From positions 1 through 5,260 of the forward strand of contig JAPLDV010000226.1 in assembly GCA_026391235.1 (NCBI GenBank): a stretch of 5,260 nt of DNA, given 5' to 3'. Both the position numbers and the translations under genes were made by a program. Of this stretch, positions 5,217 through 5,260 are shown piece after piece; position 1 is the stretch's first letter, and the number at the start of each line of letters is the position of its first letter. The notes under the pieces are model-generated. The model was given only the letters and a program-made list of their open reading frames with translations. It had not been told where the DNA came from and made no database searches. The DNA is from Bacteroidia bacterium. Lineage in GTDB: Bacteria > Bacteroidota > Bacteroidia > Bacteroidales > UBA12481.

Positions 5217-5240
5217 TGACAACGCTCCGAGGGTAATTTT

Positions 5241-5260
5241 TGCGTGTCACGTTTCACGCA
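5241..5260 (+). repeat. short inverted and tandem repeat at window edge
   Basis: TGCGTG (5241-5246) and CACGCA (5255-5260) are inverted copies around eight bases. The same stretch contains two near-identical 7-mers, TGTCACG (5245-5251) and TTTCACG (5252-5258). It may be the edge of a longer repeat cut by the window. Confidence 0.4.

Overview
The window looks like a piece of a Bacteroidota chromosome, probably an environmental or anaerobic Bacteroidales-type lineage. The support is a DUF2851 protein (a family I know almost only from this phylum), five consecutive lipoprotein signal peptides with charged residues just after the lipid-acceptor cysteine, near-absence of Shine-Dalgarno sequences, and one TAnnTTTG promoter box. 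All six genes lie on the + strand. No RNA gene, CRISPR array or transposase gene is visible.

Layout. Bases 1-617 hold the C-terminal half of a DUF2851 protein, followed by a weak terminator-like hairpin. From 706 to 5163 there are five putative surface lipoproteins in a row: a small Cys-rich lipoprotein (A, 706-1200), a serpin (1224-2444), a second serpin (2572-3786), a paralogue of A (B, 3942-4442), and a two-part lipoprotein of unnamed family (C, 4480-5163). The A-serpin 1 (23 nt) and B-C (37 nt) gaps are short and suggest co-transcription. The gaps on either side of serpin 2 (127 and 155 nt) carry hairpin repeats that begin with GTAG, and the second also holds an 8-bp tandem repeat. The last 97 bases carry a REP-like GC-rich hairpin and the start of another short repeat.

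How the genes may work together. Both serpins keep the features of inhibitory family members: the EEGTEAAAVT hinge, the PROSITE-type C-terminal signature and a complete fold. Their bait residues differ, GTT-S in serpin 1 and TRT-S in serpin 2, so they probably trap different serine or cysteine proteases at the cell surface, as described for miropin of Tannerella forsythia. The Cys-rich lipoproteins A and B share eight mature-part cysteines and bracket the two serpins, which suggests the locus grew by duplication of a lipoprotein-serpin module. Their function is unknown; a part in surface protease defence is inferred from position only. The most novel points are this serpin plus Cys-rich lipoprotein locus and the composite GTAG hairpins that frame serpin 2.
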